From assembly GCA_029688905.1 (NCBI GenBank), contig JARULB010000002.1, positions 1 to 64,000 of the forward strand: a stretch of DNA of 64,000 nt. Direction: 5' to 3'. This document shows positions 28,541 to 38,617 of the stretch, one piece after another. How positions within the stretch are numbered: the first letter of the stretch is position 1; each line of letters opens with the position of its first letter. The stretch comes from Balneolales bacterium ANBcel1. Its GTDB lineage: Bacteria > Bacteroidota > Rhodothermia > Balneolales > Natronogracilivirgulaceae. Under the pieces are notes generated by a model. That model had not been told where the DNA came from. It saw only the letters and a program-made list of their open reading frames with translations, and did no database searches. The position numbers and the translations under genes were made by a program.

Positions 28541-28578
28541 AAGGGAAGCATTCGGAGAAGCGCGCCGGAGCGTACAGC

Positions 28579-28860
28579 CTAATCGTCGGAAACCTTCACC
28601 AGACCCCGTTCCTTCAGCTTTTCCAGAAAAGGGAGCACATCCGCCAGGCACTCGTCACGCGACAGGTCGAAGTCGGCGGTGAGGCGCGCGCACAGCTCAT
28701 CCACGGTAATCGACTGCTCCAGATGCCGCCAGATTTCGGTGGCTACTTCATTGAGGCCGTAATACTTGCCGGCACCGGAGTCGAACATGACCAGCTCGTC
28801 GTCGATAGGGGTGCCCAGGGCTTTGTCGGACCGGGTTACTTTGGTGTCGGGATTCATCAT
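28579..28860 (-). CDS. PqqD family peptide-binding protein (lasso B1-like RRE)
   Basis: 93 residues from the ATG at 28860 (MMNPDTKVTRSDKALGTPIDDE); the frame is open further upstream without conservation. The sequence has the PqqD/RRE arrangement: a strand pair ELVMFDSGAGKYYGLNEVATEIWRHL and C-terminal helices with ITVDELCARLTADFDLSRDECLADVLPFLEKLKERGLV. RRE domains grip the leader of a precursor peptide and deliver it to the modifying enzymes. In lasso systems this is B1, partner of the B2 protease, which is present at 40019. It is 12 kb from B2 but lies in the same accessory region. Confidence 0.88.
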   Translation of the reverse strand: MMNPDTKVTRSDKALGTPIDDELVMFDSGAGKYYGLNEVATEIWRHLEQSITVDELCARLTADFDLSRDECLADVLPFLEKLKERGLVKVSDD

Positions 28861-29403
28861 GGCATTCCAGAGTGTGAAAATGGTACGGTGTTGTAAAATC
28901 GGTGCCCGAAAAAGGCTTGCCTGAAAAGGATACGATTTTGTCAAATCGGCGTCCGGAATGGGCCTTCCTGAAAATCAAGGCATACGGTCACGTGAACAAC
29001 GGGACAAGCTGCGGTATCACAATCCGGGCAGTTCCAAAAGTATCGATTCCATCCAAAAAATACCGCGCCGAAAAAAAATCAGAAGAAAAAAAAGGATTTG
29101 AGGGCGGCTGGGGCGGATTCCGGGTGCTTAAAGTTTTCTTAATTTGAACCCCTGTTTCATAATTGGTAATCTGTCGCCAAGCAATTTTGAATCAGTATTA
29201 TATCATGCAGCGAAACCCACGAGGTCAGTTTCATTGCGCAGTCCAACCCATTGCCGGAGAAAAGAATGACTAACACGTGTCCGGTGCGGTTTGTTTTCAG
29301 TGTCACCAGGTTTTGCCGCAAAATCAGTACCTGTCAGTGTTGTTCCGGCAGGATAATAATTTCCATGACACCACGATCCCTTTCTATCAATTGAAGTGAT
29401 TCC
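28861..29403. other. Gene-free stretch before the first repeat protein
   Basis: 543 bases between divergent genes, with a purine-rich run near 29060-29110 and AT-rich sequence after 29130. Short open frames here show no protein-like pattern, and no copy of the PPMLPN precursor peptide was found in it. It should hold the promoters of the PqqD gene and of the long T9SS protein gene. Confidence 0.45.
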
Positions 29404-32400
29404 ATGAAACACAAGTACAGGCTATTTTCAACAGGGGGTATAGCGCTGCTTGCCCTGTTCATGATGATTGGCGGTATGGCACATGCGCAACCGCAGGAAA
29501 TACTGAACGAGAGCCTTCGCGGAGGATCGGCCCCGTCGGGGTGGACCCATCCGGACATCTCGTTTGAGGAACCCGCCGGAGGGTATGCCCGGTTCGATGA
29601 TATTGCTGCAGAACTGGTTACACCGGTATTGGATCTTTCCGGCTATCAGAATGTCACGCTTACCTTTGATGTCGCCAAGTGGGGGTCGGGTGGCGACGGG
29701 CCGCTCACCGTGCAGGTGTCCAATGACGGCGGCAGCACCTGGACCGCCCAGCAATTTGATTCGCCGGTTCCGACCGACGCTACCTATCTCACCAGCGGTC
29801 CGACCGCCATTAACGTATCGGGTGATAATGTAAGGATACGGTGGATTCGTCCGGACAGCCCGTCCCGCAAGCGTCTTCGCGATGTGGTTATTTCCGGCGA
29901 ACCCGCGGCCGGAGACGGGGAGGTGGCCATCCCCACCATTGTGCCGTCGTCGGGAACCTACTTTGAAGATCTGACCGTCACACTGGATGTTGACGGCAGC
30001 AACAAGACTATCTATTACACGACCAACGGCTCCACGCCCAACGAGAGCAGTCAGGCCTATACCGGTCCCTTTACCGTGGCCGACGGCAACGGGGTAGTGC
30101 AGTTGAGAGTGCGCGCCTTTGACGATACGGGTCAGAAGGATCCGAGTCAGGTCGCTTCCGCCACGTACACATTTCCGCTTAATGTCCCTGATATCCAGGC
30201 GCTGCGTTCGCAGACCTCCGACGGATCCACGCTGTACCGGCTGGCCAACGAGGCTACGTTTACGGGAGGTACCGGTTTCCGAAACACCAAATTTTTCCAG
30301 GACAACTCCGGCTACGGGATACAGATCGACGATCCCGGAGGTACCATCACTACATCATATAGTACGGGTGACAATGTCTACGGACTGGTCGGAACGCTGA
30401 GTGTATACCAGGGGCAGCTTCAGTTTACGCCCGAGCAGGATCCGGGCGCTCCGGTGTCCACGGGCAATGAGCCTTCGGTAGTGGTGCGTACGTTGTCGCA
30501 GTTGAGTGCGTCGGATCAGGCGCGGCTGGTGTGGATTGAGAATGTGGAGTTTGAAGAGGCCGGCGGAACATTTGGTAGCGGTGGGACCAGTACAAATATC
30601 ACCGATCCAAGTATCTCCGGGTTCAACGGATGGTTCCGCAATGTGTTCGGCGAGTCGGATATTACCGGAGCCGACATTCCCGACGGACCGGTCAATATTA
30701 CCGGTGTCATTCAGGAAAACAGCAACGGGCTGAATGTGAGTCCGCGGTCGCTGGCCGATATCGAGGACGATTCCCCGCCGCCCCCGCCACCTCCGCCCCC
30801 GGCGCCTGGCGCGATTGCGCTGAGCTCGCCGGCCGACGACGCGGTGTATGTCTCTGTGCTGCCGGAATTTACGTGGGAAGCGGCCGGTGACGCCGACAGC
30901 TACACGATGCAGCTGGCTTCCGACGCGGGCTTTGACGATCTGGTAGCCGAGGCCGCCGATCTGGAGGTCGCCGAGTACGCCCTGATCGACTCGCTGGCCT
31001 GGGAAACCGTCTACTTCTGGCGGGTTCGCGGGGTCAACGAAGGCGGCGACGGTGAATGGAGCGCGGTATGGAGTTTCACGACCGAAGAGGAGCCGCCGCC
31101 CCCGGCGCCGGACGCTATTACACTGAGCTCGCCGGCCGATGAGGCGGTGGAGGTCTCCCTGCTGCCGGAATTTGCCTGGGAAGCGGCCGATGACGCCGAC
31201 AGCTATACGATGCAGCTGGCGTCCGACGATGATTTTGAGGATCTGGTGGCCGAGGCTGCCGATTTGGAGGCCGCCGAATACGCCCTGTCCGACTCTTTGG
31301 ACTACGAAACCGTCTACTTCTGGCGGGTTCGCGGTGTCAACGAAGGCGGCGAGGGCGAATGGAGCGCAGTATGGAGCTTTACAACCGAAGAGGAACCGCC
31401 GCCCCCTCCGCCCCCGGCGCCGGGCGTAATTACGCTGAGCGCGCCGGCCGATGAAGCGGTTGAGGTCTCCCTGCTTCCGGAATTTGCCTGGGAAGCAGCC
31501 GATGACGCCGACAGCTATACGATGCAGCTGGCTTCCGACGATGGTTTTGATGATCTGGTGGCCGAAGCCGCCGATCTGGAGGTCGCTGAATACGCCCTGT
31601 CCGACTCTCTGTCCTGGGAGACCGCCTACTTCTGGCGGGTTCGCGGGGTGAACGAAGGCGGCGAGGGTGAATGGAGCGCGGTGTGGCGTTTCACGACCGA
31701 AGAGGAGCCGCCGCCCCCTCCGCCCCCGGCGCCGGGCGCAATCACGCTGAGCGCGCCGGCCGATGACGCGGTGGAGGTCTCCCTGCTTCCGGAATTTGCG
31801 TGGGAGGCGGCCGATGACGCCGACAGCTATACGATGCAACTGGCGACCGACGCGGACTTTGCCGAAATGGTGGCCGAGGCCCCGGGACTGGAATCTGCCG
31901 GGTTCGCCCTGACCGACTCTTTGGACTATGAAACCGTCTACTTCTGGCGGGTTCGCGGTGTGAACGACGGCGGCGACGGCGAATGGAGCGCGGTGTGGAG
32001 CTTTACGACCGAAGAAGAGCCGGCCGACCAGGATCCCGAACCGGTGCCTGAGCCGGTGCTGCTGCTGACCCCCGAAGACGGCTCGGTGGAGGTCTCCCTG
32101 CTGCCGGAATTTGCGTGGGAAGCGGCCGATGACACCGACAGCTATACCATGCAGCTGGCGTCCGACGCGGACTTTGACGATCTGGTGGCCGAAGTCGCCG
32201 GACTGGAGGCCGCCGAATACGCCCTGACCGAATCCCTGGCTTGGGAGACCACCTACTTCTGGCGGGTTCGCGGTGTGAACGAAGGCGGCGAGGGTGAATG
32301 GAGCGCGGTATGGAGTTTTACGACCGAAGAGGAGCCGCCACCACCTCCGCCCCCGGCGCCGGGCGCGATTGCGCTGAGCTCGCCCGCCGATGACGCGGTG

Positions 32401-33237
32401 GATGTCTCCCTGCTGCCGGAATTTGCGTGGGAGGCGGCCGATGACGCCGCCAGCTACACGATGCAGCTGGCGTCCGACGCGGACTTTGACGATTTGGTGG
32501 CCGAGGCCGCCGGTCTGGAGGTTGCCGAATACGCCCTGACCGAATCTCTGGACTACGAAACCGTCTACTTCTGGCGGGTTCGCGGGGTCAACGAAGGCGG
32601 CGAGGGTGAATGGAGCGCGGTATGGAGTTTCACGACCGAAGACGCTCCGATACCTGTTCCGGAGCCGGTAGTGCTGCTGATGCCCGAGAACGGGGCCGAA
32701 AGCATCGCGCTGCAGCCCCCGTTCAGTTGGGAAGAAGCCGATTGGGCGGATACCTACGAGCTTGAGGTCGCATCCGACAACGGATTCGCCACCCCGGAGG
32801 TGATGGTAGCGGGTCTGGAAGAGACCAATTACACATTGCCGGATGAGCTCAGTCACGACCGCACCTACTTCTGGCGGGTCCGTGGAGTGAACGAAAGCGG
32901 CGAGGGCGACTGGAGTCCGGCGTGGGAATTCACGACGGTAGTGCCGACGGGTATTGCCGGTGTGGACCGGCCCGAGATGTTCGAGCTCAAGCAGAACTAC
33001 CCGAACCCGTTCAACCCGTCCACAAAGATCCGTTACGCCATCCCTGAGCAAACCCATGTACGCCTGTCGGTTTACAACTCTTTGGGGCAACACATCGAAA
33101 CGCTGGTGGACGACATCCGCGGCTCGGGCTGGTATGAGGTGACCTTCGACGGAGCATCGCTTTCCAGCGGAATCTATCTGTTCCGTCTGGAAACGGCGGG
33201 ACAGAGCGCCACACGCCAGATGATGCTGGTGAAATAG
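29404..33237 (+). CDS. T9SS-exported protein with CHB-like, OB-like and seven FN3-like domains
   Basis: 1277 residues. A signal peptide ends AHAQ. Residues ~30-170 form a lectin/MAM-like beta-sandwich (SGYQNVTLTFDVAKWGS). Residues ~180-255 are like the chitobiase C-terminal domain (TIYYTTNGSTPNESSQAYTG). Residues ~260-460 form an OB-like region ([17 protein letters not shown] ... [14 protein letters not shown]) that also occurs in the next protein. From 468 to about 1178 there are seven FN3-like repeats joined by Pro-rich linkers, each with YFWRVRGVNE-G-G-x-GEW. The C-terminus is a T9SS type A sorting domain. No catalytic residues were recognised, so a surface adhesin or matrix protein is most likely. 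Confidence 0.88.
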   Translation: MKHKYRLFSTGGIALLALFMMIGGMAHAQPQEILNESLRGGSAPSGWTHPDISFEEPAGGYARFDDIAAELVTPVLDLSGYQNVTLTFDVAKWGSGGDGPLTVQVSNDGGSTWTAQQFDSPVPTDATYLTSGPTAINVSGDNVRIRWIRPDSPSRKRLRDVVISGEPAAGDGEVAIPTIVPSSGTYFEDLTVTLDVDGSNKTIYYTTNGSTPNESSQAYTGPFTVADGNGVVQLRVRAFDDTGQKDPSQVASATYTFPLNVPDIQALRSQTSDGSTLYRLANEATFTGGTGFRNTKFFQDNSGYGIQIDDPGGTITTSYSTGDNVYGLVGTLSVYQGQLQFTPEQDPGAPVSTGNEPSVVVRTLSQLSASDQARLVWIENVEFEEAGGTFGSGGTSTNITDPSISGFNGWFRNVFGESDITGADIPDGPVNITGVIQENSNGLNVSPRSLADIEDDSPPPPPPPPPAPGAIALSSPADDAVYVSVLPEFTWEAAGDADSYTMQLASDAGFDDLVAEAADLEVAEYALIDSLAWETVYFWRVRGVNEGGDGEWSAVWSFTTEEEPPPPAPDAITLSSPADEAVEVSLLPEFAWEAADDADSYTMQLASDDDFEDLVAEAADLEAAEYALSDSLDYETVYFWRVRGVNEGGEGEWSAVWSFTTEEEPPPPPPPAPGVITLSAPADEAVEVSLLPEFAWEAADDADSYTMQLASDDGFDDLVAEAADLEVAEYALSDSLSWETAYFWRVRGVNEGGEGEWSAVWRFTTEEEPPPPPPPAPGAITLSAPADDAVEVSLLPEFAWEAADDADSYTMQLATDADFAEMVAEAPGLESAGFALTDSLDYETVYFWRVRGVNDGGDGEWSAVWSFTTEEEPADQDPEPVPEPVLLLTPEDGSVEVSLLPEFAWEAADDTDSYTMQLASDADFDDLVAEVAGLEAAEYALTESLAWETTYFWRVRGVNEGGEGEWSAVWSFTTEEEPPPPPPPAPGAIALSSPADDAVDVSLLPEFAWEAADDAASYTMQLASDADFDDLVAEAAGLEVAEYALTESLDYETVYFWRVRGVNEGGEGEWSAVWSFTTEDAPIPVPEPVVLLMPENGAESIALQPPFSWEEADWADTYELEVASDNGFATPEVMVAGLEETNYTLPDELSHDRTYFWRVRGVNESGEGDWSPAWEFTTVVPTGIAGVDRPEMFELKQNYPNPFNPSTKIRYAIPEQTHVRLSVYNSLGQHIETLVDDIRGSGWYEVTFDGASLSSGIYLFRLETAGQSATRQMMLVK
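30805..32940 (+). repeat. Seven tandem ~310-bp coding repeats
   Basis: Repeat units begin near 30805, 31105, 31415, 31725, 32040, 32355 and 32660. Within the central five, stretches such as the one encoding YFWRVRGVNEGG are nearly identical at DNA level, whereas the last unit has diverged. Poly-Pro linkers (up to nine Pro) separate several units. Recent duplication or ongoing recombination among units is the simplest explanation. Confidence 0.85.
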
Positions 33238-33273
33238 TATCACAGTAGTACAGATAGCAATCAAACAGCACAA

Positions 33274-33314
33274 CCCGTACCCTGCCGAATGGCTATCATG
33301 CAAGAGGGTACGGG
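33274..33314 (+). repeat. Intergenic hairpin between two T9SS genes
   Basis: CCCGTACCCT at 33274-33283 and AGGGTACGGG at 33305-33314 form a perfect 10-bp stem with a 21-base loop. No T-run follows, so it is not a typical terminator. It sits 37 bases past one cargo gene and 46 bases before the next and may stabilise or partly attenuate the shared transcript. Confidence 0.6.
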
Positions 33315-33359
33315 CCGGCAGCAAGGCAATACAACTCAGACAAACCAAATGAAGGCTTT

Positions 33360-36300
33360 ATGAAAAAAAAATGCAGCAGTTCACAATGGCTGACAGCGAT
33401 GTTGGCGGTGGTTTTTATTGGTGCTTTGACATTTAGTGCAGAAGCGCAGGTAACTGAAACATTCGGAAATGCCGGTGATGATGGTCAACCTGTGGGTCAA
33501 TACAGGGATCGTGAATGGACTGGTGATCAGGGTGGTACGTGGCAATCTTTTGATTCAAGAATTGATCAACCTATTGATGGGTTTGGTACCTCTGTTTTGA
33601 TTCGAAATGGAACCATCCTTAGCCCGATATATAGTGGTGGGCTTGGAGATATTACAATTACAACTCAACGTTTTTTTGATGGTGTTAGTGGAACACTTCC
33701 AGTTAAAGTAAATGGAGTAGAGGTTGGAACGGTTCCATATAGCGATGAGCCACAGACTACTACACTTAGCGATGTAAATATCGCCGGAAATGTAACGGTC
33801 GAAGTAGGGCAACCTAGCGGGTCTGATGACCGAGTTTCAATAGGTGAAATATCCTGGACAGGATTTTCAACAGAAGAGCCGGTAATTTCAGTATCAGTAT
33901 CAACAGTTTCAGACCTGGCTTATACAGAGGGATCGGGTCCTTCTGACCCAAAATCATTTACTGTTAGCGGTTCTAATCTAGTCAATGACATTTCTATATC
34001 ACCACCAGCTAATTTTGAAATTTCTGAAAGTGAATCCGATGGCTTTGTTTCTGATCCAATCGTTTTGAACGAAGTCGATGGAGAGGTCGGAACAACTAAT
34101 ATATATGTACGTTTGGTTGCTGACTTGTCAATTGACACCTACTCGGGGGATATCACAATATCTAGTGGTGAATTGGATGAAACCGTTTCTTTAAGTGGGG
34201 AAGTATTAGAACCAATTTTTCTTGTTTATCATTTTACAGGAGAGTCGGTTCAGCCAAATCAAGAACCACAAAACGCTACTACATCAGATTTTCAGATCAG
34301 TTCAGGCAATATCTCATTTGGCACCGCTGGCACCTGGAGTGGATCCGGCACACCCTATGCCCAGGGAAGCGGTGGATGGAGTGTTGAAAATAAAGAAGAC
34401 GCCAAATACTTCTATTTTGATATCAATGCCGATGAGACTTTCGCTTTCGACCTGAGCAATATCTCCTTCGAATGGCGAACAACGGGAGCAGGGCCATCGG
34501 CAATTACGGTTGAAATCAATGGCCAGGAAGTTGCCACATTTGACTCTGGTTCAAATGCACAGGATCAGTTTTCAGAATCGCTAACCGGCTTTACAAATCT
34601 GACCGATGTTGAGGTGCGTGTCAAAGGCTGGGACAATGGCTCAAGATCAACGAGCGGAGGTGGTGATTTCAGAATAAACGATGTCCGCATTGATGGAGAG
34701 ACGGTAACTTATGTGGAACCGGCACTTGATGACCCGGTATTTGACCTTGCAGCGGGCACCTATTTTGAAAATCAAACCGTGTTTGTAGATAACTATGAGG
34801 ATTATGAGTCATCGGTATCGGTCTTCTACACGCTTGATGGAGAAGATCCCGACAGCGAAAGTGACGAATATGACCATTCCGAGGGAATTCTTCTTGCAGA
34901 TGGTAACGGGCCGATCACTCTGAAAGCGATAGCGATCGACGGTGCCGAAACCACGAATGTCACTACTGCTGAATATATATTTCCTATTAATGTCGCCGAC
35001 ATAGCTGCGCTTCGCTCACAGACCGCCGATGGTTCAACACTCCTCCGGCTGAACAACGAAGCTACATTTACCGCCGGAACCGATTTCCGAAACACGAAAT
35101 TCTTTCAGGACAACTCCGGATACGGGATACAGATTGATGATATCGGCGAAGTTATCTCCACATCATACAATGCAGGAGATAATGTTGCCGAACTGGTTGG
35201 TACACTTGGTGTGTTCCAGGAACAACTTCAACTGGTTCCGGCCCTTGATCCTGGCGCACCGGTTTCAACAGAAAATATCGTTACACCGGTCATACGCACA
35301 CTGGATAATCTGACTTCGGATGATCAATCGAGACTGGTGCTCGTAGCGACTGTTGAATTTGAAGATGATGGTGATGCGTTTGGTGGTGGTGGATTCACTA
35401 CCGATATTACCGATCCAAGTATTGAAGGGTTTAACGGTTTGTTCCGCAATGTATTCGGCGAGTCGGATATTACCGGTAGTACTATCCCATCAGTACCGGT
35501 AAATATCACCGGTGTGATACAGGAAAACAATAATGGGCTCAACCTTGCCCCGCGTTCTCTTGCCGATATTCAACCTGCGGAAAAGACCCTCACCCTCACC
35601 GGCACGACCGGCTTCCGGATGCTTTCCACCCCGGTGGAAGTAAACCTCGCCGATTTTCTGTCCGGGATATGGACCCAGGGCGCCGACGATGCCGATGCGC
35701 CGAACAGCAGTCCAACCGTCTTCTTGTGGGATAATACCGCCACCGACGGAGGCGATGGAAACTGGAATGCCGTGACGAATCTCGGCAACACGACCGTAAG
35801 TGCCGGTACCGGCTTCCTGGTATATGTGTATGAGGACGACGATCCCACCGAGGAAGGCGTCACCGGCGGCTTCCCCAAAACGCTGTCGGTAACCGGTATT
35901 GAAAATCAGGCATCGGTTGAACCCACCATCAACAGCAATACCGACGGTTTCACACTCCTGGGAAATCCGTTTGCCGAAACCGTTGCCTTTGATGATCTCG
36001 ACATGGAGAACTTCACCGGCGTTGCCTATGTCTGGGATGTGAACGACGAGACCGGCGTTGATGCAACCGGCGAAACCGACCCTGGAGCCGGAAGCTGGAA
36101 GACGTGGTCAGGGCCGGGTAATGGCGGTGAACTCACCAACGGACATATCGCCCCGTTCCAGGGCTTCTTCGTCCAGAATAACGATACTGAAGCAGGAACG
36201 GTCACTTTCACCGAGGCGGCAAAACAGGGCAACACGGATGGTTTCCTCGGCAAGCAGACTTCCCGCGATATCGTCCGGCTGGAGCTGGAAGGCAGCGGCA

Positions 36301-37040
36301 TGCGCAACTCCACGTGGCTGAGCTTCAGAGAGCATGGCGCGCTGGAACGGGTGTACGGCGACGCGCAGCAGCTCGCGCCGCTTTCTGCCGACTTCGCGAT
36401 ACTGGCCACCGAAAAGGCCGGCTCACTGTTCGATATCAGCATACTGCCCGAACCGGAGGAGTCGTTTGAGATTCCGCTCCGTGTGCAGGCATCCCGCTCC
36501 GGTACCTACACCATCACGGCAACCGATGTGGATCTCGCGTTCCAGATGCCGCTCATGCTCGAAAATCGACGCAGCGGCGAGCGAATCCCCATTGAGCAGG
36601 GGATGACGTATTCGTTTGACATCGAAGTGCCCGCCGCGAAACGGCCGGTAGAGGGACCGGAATCGCTGCAGCCCCGGCCGATGACCGCCCTGGCGGAAGC
36701 CGATAACGCCGCAGGCCCGGATCTCTATATCGTGGCCGGTGAACCGCTGAATACCGATCAGCCCGGCGAAGTACCCGTCGCCCTTGAACTCGCACAGAAT
36801 TATCCCAATCCGTTCAACCCGGTGACAATAATCGGCTACGCGCTGCCGGAGAACAGTGATGTCCGGCTGGCGGTCTATGACCTGCTGGGACGGCAAGTGG
36901 CCACCCTGGTCAATGAAAGGCAATCCACGGGACGCTATCAGGTCTCTTTTGACGCCTCAGAGCTTTCCAGCGGTATCTATATCTACCGTTTGGAAGCCGG
37001 CAGCCATACTCTCACACGGCGCATGACCCTGGTCAAGTAA
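33360..37040 (+). CDS. T9SS-exported multidomain surface protein, paralogue of the preceding one
   Basis: 1226 residues with a signal peptide (ends SAEAQ). The first ~310 residues are beta-rich ([13 protein letters not shown]-type segments) and are written in clearly AT-richer DNA than the rest. A second beta-sandwich follows, then a CHB-like domain (~457-540) and the OB-like region (~545-738) that closely matches the neighbour at 29404. Residues ~741-960 are a module found in several cargo proteins here ([51 protein letters not shown]). The C-terminus is a T9SS sorting domain ([15 protein letters not shown] ... RRMTLVK). No enzyme domain was recognised. A small precursor-like peptide gene follows 77 bases after the stop. 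Confidence 0.86.
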   Translation: MKKKCSSSQWLTAMLAVVFIGALTFSAEAQVTETFGNAGDDGQPVGQYRDREWTGDQGGTWQSFDSRIDQPIDGFGTSVLIRNGTILSPIYSGGLGDITITTQRFFDGVSGTLPVKVNGVEVGTVPYSDEPQTTTLSDVNIAGNVTVEVGQPSGSDDRVSIGEISWTGFSTEEPVISVSVSTVSDLAYTEGSGPSDPKSFTVSGSNLVNDISISPPANFEISESESDGFVSDPIVLNEVDGEVGTTNIYVRLVADLSIDTYSGDITISSGELDETVSLSGEVLEPIFLVYHFTGESVQPNQEPQNATTSDFQISSGNISFGTAGTWSGSGTPYAQGSGGWSVENKEDAKYFYFDINADETFAFDLSNISFEWRTTGAGPSAITVEINGQEVATFDSGSNAQDQFSESLTGFTNLTDVEVRVKGWDNGSRSTSGGGDFRINDVRIDGETVTYVEPALDDPVFDLAAGTYFENQTVFVDNYEDYESSVSVFYTLDGEDPDSESDEYDHSEGILLADGNGPITLKAIAIDGAETTNVTTAEYIFPINVADIAALRSQTADGSTLLRLNNEATFTAGTDFRNTKFFQDNSGYGIQIDDIGEVISTSYNAGDNVAELVGTLGVFQEQLQLVPALDPGAPVSTENIVTPVIRTLDNLTSDDQSRLVLVATVEFEDDGDAFGGGGFTTDITDPSIEGFNGLFRNVFGESDITGSTIPSVPVNITGVIQENNNGLNLAPRSLADIQPAEKTLTLTGTTGFRMLSTPVEVNLADFLSGIWTQGADDADAPNSSPTVFLWDNTATDGGDGNWNAVTNLGNTTVSAGTGFLVYVYEDDDPTEEGVTGGFPKTLSVTGIENQASVEPTINSNTDGFTLLGNPFAETVAFDDLDMENFTGVAYVWDVNDETGVDATGETDPGAGSWKTWSGPGNGGELTNGHIAPFQGFFVQNNDTEAGTVTFTEAAKQGNTDGFLGKQTSRDIVRLELEGSGMRNSTWLSFREHGALERVYGDAQQLAPLSADFAILATEKAGSLFDISILPEPEESFEIPLRVQASRSGTYTITATDVDLAFQMPLMLENRRSGERIPIEQGMTYSFDIEVPAAKRPVEGPESLQPRPMTALAEADNAAGPDLYIVAGEPLNTDQPGEVPVALELAQNYPNPFNPVTIIGYALPENSDVRLAVYDLLGRQVATLVNERQSTGRYQVSFDASELSSGIYIYRLEAGSHTLTRRMTLVK

Positions 37041-37117
37041 CTGGCCCGGATCCCGCAACCTTTTAAATAATATTGAATGTCATTCTATCTGACATTACAA
37101 ATCAAAATTTTTTCGAG

Positions 37118-37255
37118 ATGAAAAACAGAGATATGAAAACCGACGAGAAGCGTCCCTGGAGCAAGCCGGAAGTAATCGAGGACTCATTCACGAACACGGA
37201 AGATTTTCCGCCACCGATGCTGCCGAACTCTCCCGGAGATCAGGGAGTCTCCTGA
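37118..37255 (+). CDS. Putative RiPP precursor peptide 1 (lasso-like leader, PPMLPN core)
   Basis: 45 residues from the ATG at 37118, or 40 from the ATG at 37133. The peptide reads K-R-P-W-S-K-P-E-V-I-E-D then T-N-T-E, then DFPPPMLPNSPGDQGVS. W, P three later, a branched residue two after that and T thirteen after the W match the paeninodin-type lasso leader that B1 proteins bind. Cutting after T-E would release a 17-residue core ending in Ser. Position 9 of that core is Asn, not the Asp/Glu needed for a lasso ring. A second peptide at 41744-41929 shares leader and core, which supports both being real genes. It lies 31 bases before the nucleotidyltransferase gene. Class assignment is an inference. 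Confidence 0.68.
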   Translation: MKNRDMKTDEKRPWSKPEVIEDSFTNTEDFPPPMLPNSPGDQGVS

Positions 37256-37286
37256 TTGATCCGGCCCCTTACCGGGGCCTCCGGCC

Positions 37287-38492
37287 ATGATGGACAAGGT
37301 GTTTCTTGATGTGCTGCACCAGGATCCCGGCCGCTATCCGGAAACCCGCCTCAACGGACTGGATGCGGCCGGCAGGGAGCAGCTGTTCCAACTCGCCGTC
37401 GAACACCGGGTCGTGCCGCTGCTCCATCAGCGGCTCGCCCCGGAACACGGTCGCGAGCATCTTGCGCCTTATGTCCGTGAAGTGGCCCGCAACAACCTCC
37501 GGTTTTTCGCCGAGCTTGATGCCTACCTCGGGGAACTGGAAAAGGCCGGCATCCCGGTCATACTGCTGAAGGGCATCTGGCTGGCCCACGAGGTGTACCC
37601 CGGCATGGGCATGCGGGAAATGAACGACATGGACCTGATGTTCCATGCCGACCACCTGCCCGAAGCGCTGCGTCTGGCCGAAAGCCTGGGCTACCACGCC
37701 GACCTGCCCGTACGGGTCGATGAACAGGTGCGCCGAAGCCATCATCTGGCACCGCTCATGAAAAAGGGCGTGGCGGTGCTTGAGCTGCACTGGAACATCA
37801 CCAGGCCCGGCCGGAGCTATTATATCGATCCGGAACCGCTGTGGGAGCGCGCCGAAAGCATCACCGTCAACGGCAAGCCGGCCATGGTTCTCTGTCCAAT
37901 TGACCGCCTGCTCCATCTGTGCCTTCATACTTCGTACCAGCATCTGTTCTCCTTCGGGCTGCGCCCGTTCTGCGACATCGCCGCCGTGATCCGGCATGAC
38001 CGGGAACGGCTCGACTGGATGACCCTGGTTCAGCGCGCCAAAGCGTATCGCTGGGACAAGGGCGTCTGGATGGCACTCTCCATGGCACGGGAACTCACCG
38101 GGGCGGAGGTGCCGGAAGATGTGCTTGAATCCCTTCAGCCGAAAAACGGACCGGACCCCGCGGAAATCCGCCAAATCGCCATGGAACAACTGTTCACAGA
38201 AAAACAGCTTGCGGCTTCGGTGCCGCCCACGCTGGCGGAAGCCATACGGCAGAATCGCATCCGTGACAAAATCCGGACTATCTGGAGCCAGGTATTTCCG
38301 TCACAGGAACGGATGGCAGGCCTGTACCCGGTCAGGCCCGGCTCCCCATGGATGTGGTACTATTATCTGGACCGGTTCGGCAGACTCATGGCAACATACG
38401 CGCTCAGAACGATCCGCATCTACCGGGGAGACAAAACCCTTACCGGCATCGTCGACAGGAAAAACAGGCTCCGTGACTGGATGATGGAGTAA
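37287..38492 (+). CDS. Nucleotidyltransferase family protein (lasso-cluster type, NTP_transf_5-like)
   Basis: 401 residues. The mark of the family is at ~90-120: GIPVILLKGIWLAHEVYP then GMREMNDMDLMF, giving the KG plus R-x-M-x-D-x-D active-site pattern of minimal nucleotidyltransferases. The C-terminal helical part contains LHLCLHTSYQHLFSFGLRPFCDIAAVI, also typical. Homologues recur in lasso peptide clusters with HPr-kinase-like proteins; in the pseudomycoidin system such a protein acts on the peptide after the kinase has phosphorylated its C-terminal Ser (recalled from literature). It follows the precursor peptide by 31 bases, and they very likely share a transcript. Confidence 0.85.
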   Translation: MMDKVFLDVLHQDPGRYPETRLNGLDAAGREQLFQLAVEHRVVPLLHQRLAPEHGREHLAPYVREVARNNLRFFAELDAYLGELEKAGIPVILLKGIWLAHEVYPGMGMREMNDMDLMFHADHLPEALRLAESLGYHADLPVRVDEQVRRSHHLAPLMKKGVAVLELHWNITRPGRSYYIDPEPLWERAESITVNGKPAMVLCPIDRLLHLCLHTSYQHLFSFGLRPFCDIAAVIRHDRERLDWMTLVQRAKAYRWDKGVWMALSMARELTGAEVPEDVLESLQPKNGPDPAEIRQIAMEQLFTEKQLAASVPPTLAEAIRQNRIRDKIRTIWSQVFPSQERMAGLYPVRPGSPWMWYYYLDRFGRLMATYALRTIRIYRGDKTLTGIVDRKNRLRDWMME

Positions 38493-38617
38493 GCGCAGCT
38501 TTTGCGGGGATTGCAACGCTTCACCGCTTAACAACAAAGCCTTCGGGAAGATGGTATCGGTGCATTTACAAAAACCGGCCGGCTACATCATCACACTCGA
38601 GGTCCGGACACCCTCCA

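Noticed and set aside
28902-29147. Small frame next to PqqD as a possible third precursor peptide
   Set aside because: It lacks the W-x-x-P leader and PPMLPN core and ends in a low-complexity Lys/Glu stretch.
30805-32940. CRISPR-like tandem repeats
   Set aside because: Units are ~310 bases and encode FN3-like domains in one continuous frame; there are no short repeats with unique spacers.
30355-33348. A 997-codon antisense frame across the FN3-like repeats
   Set aside because: It is repetitive only because the sense repeats are, and shows no protein-like pattern of its own.
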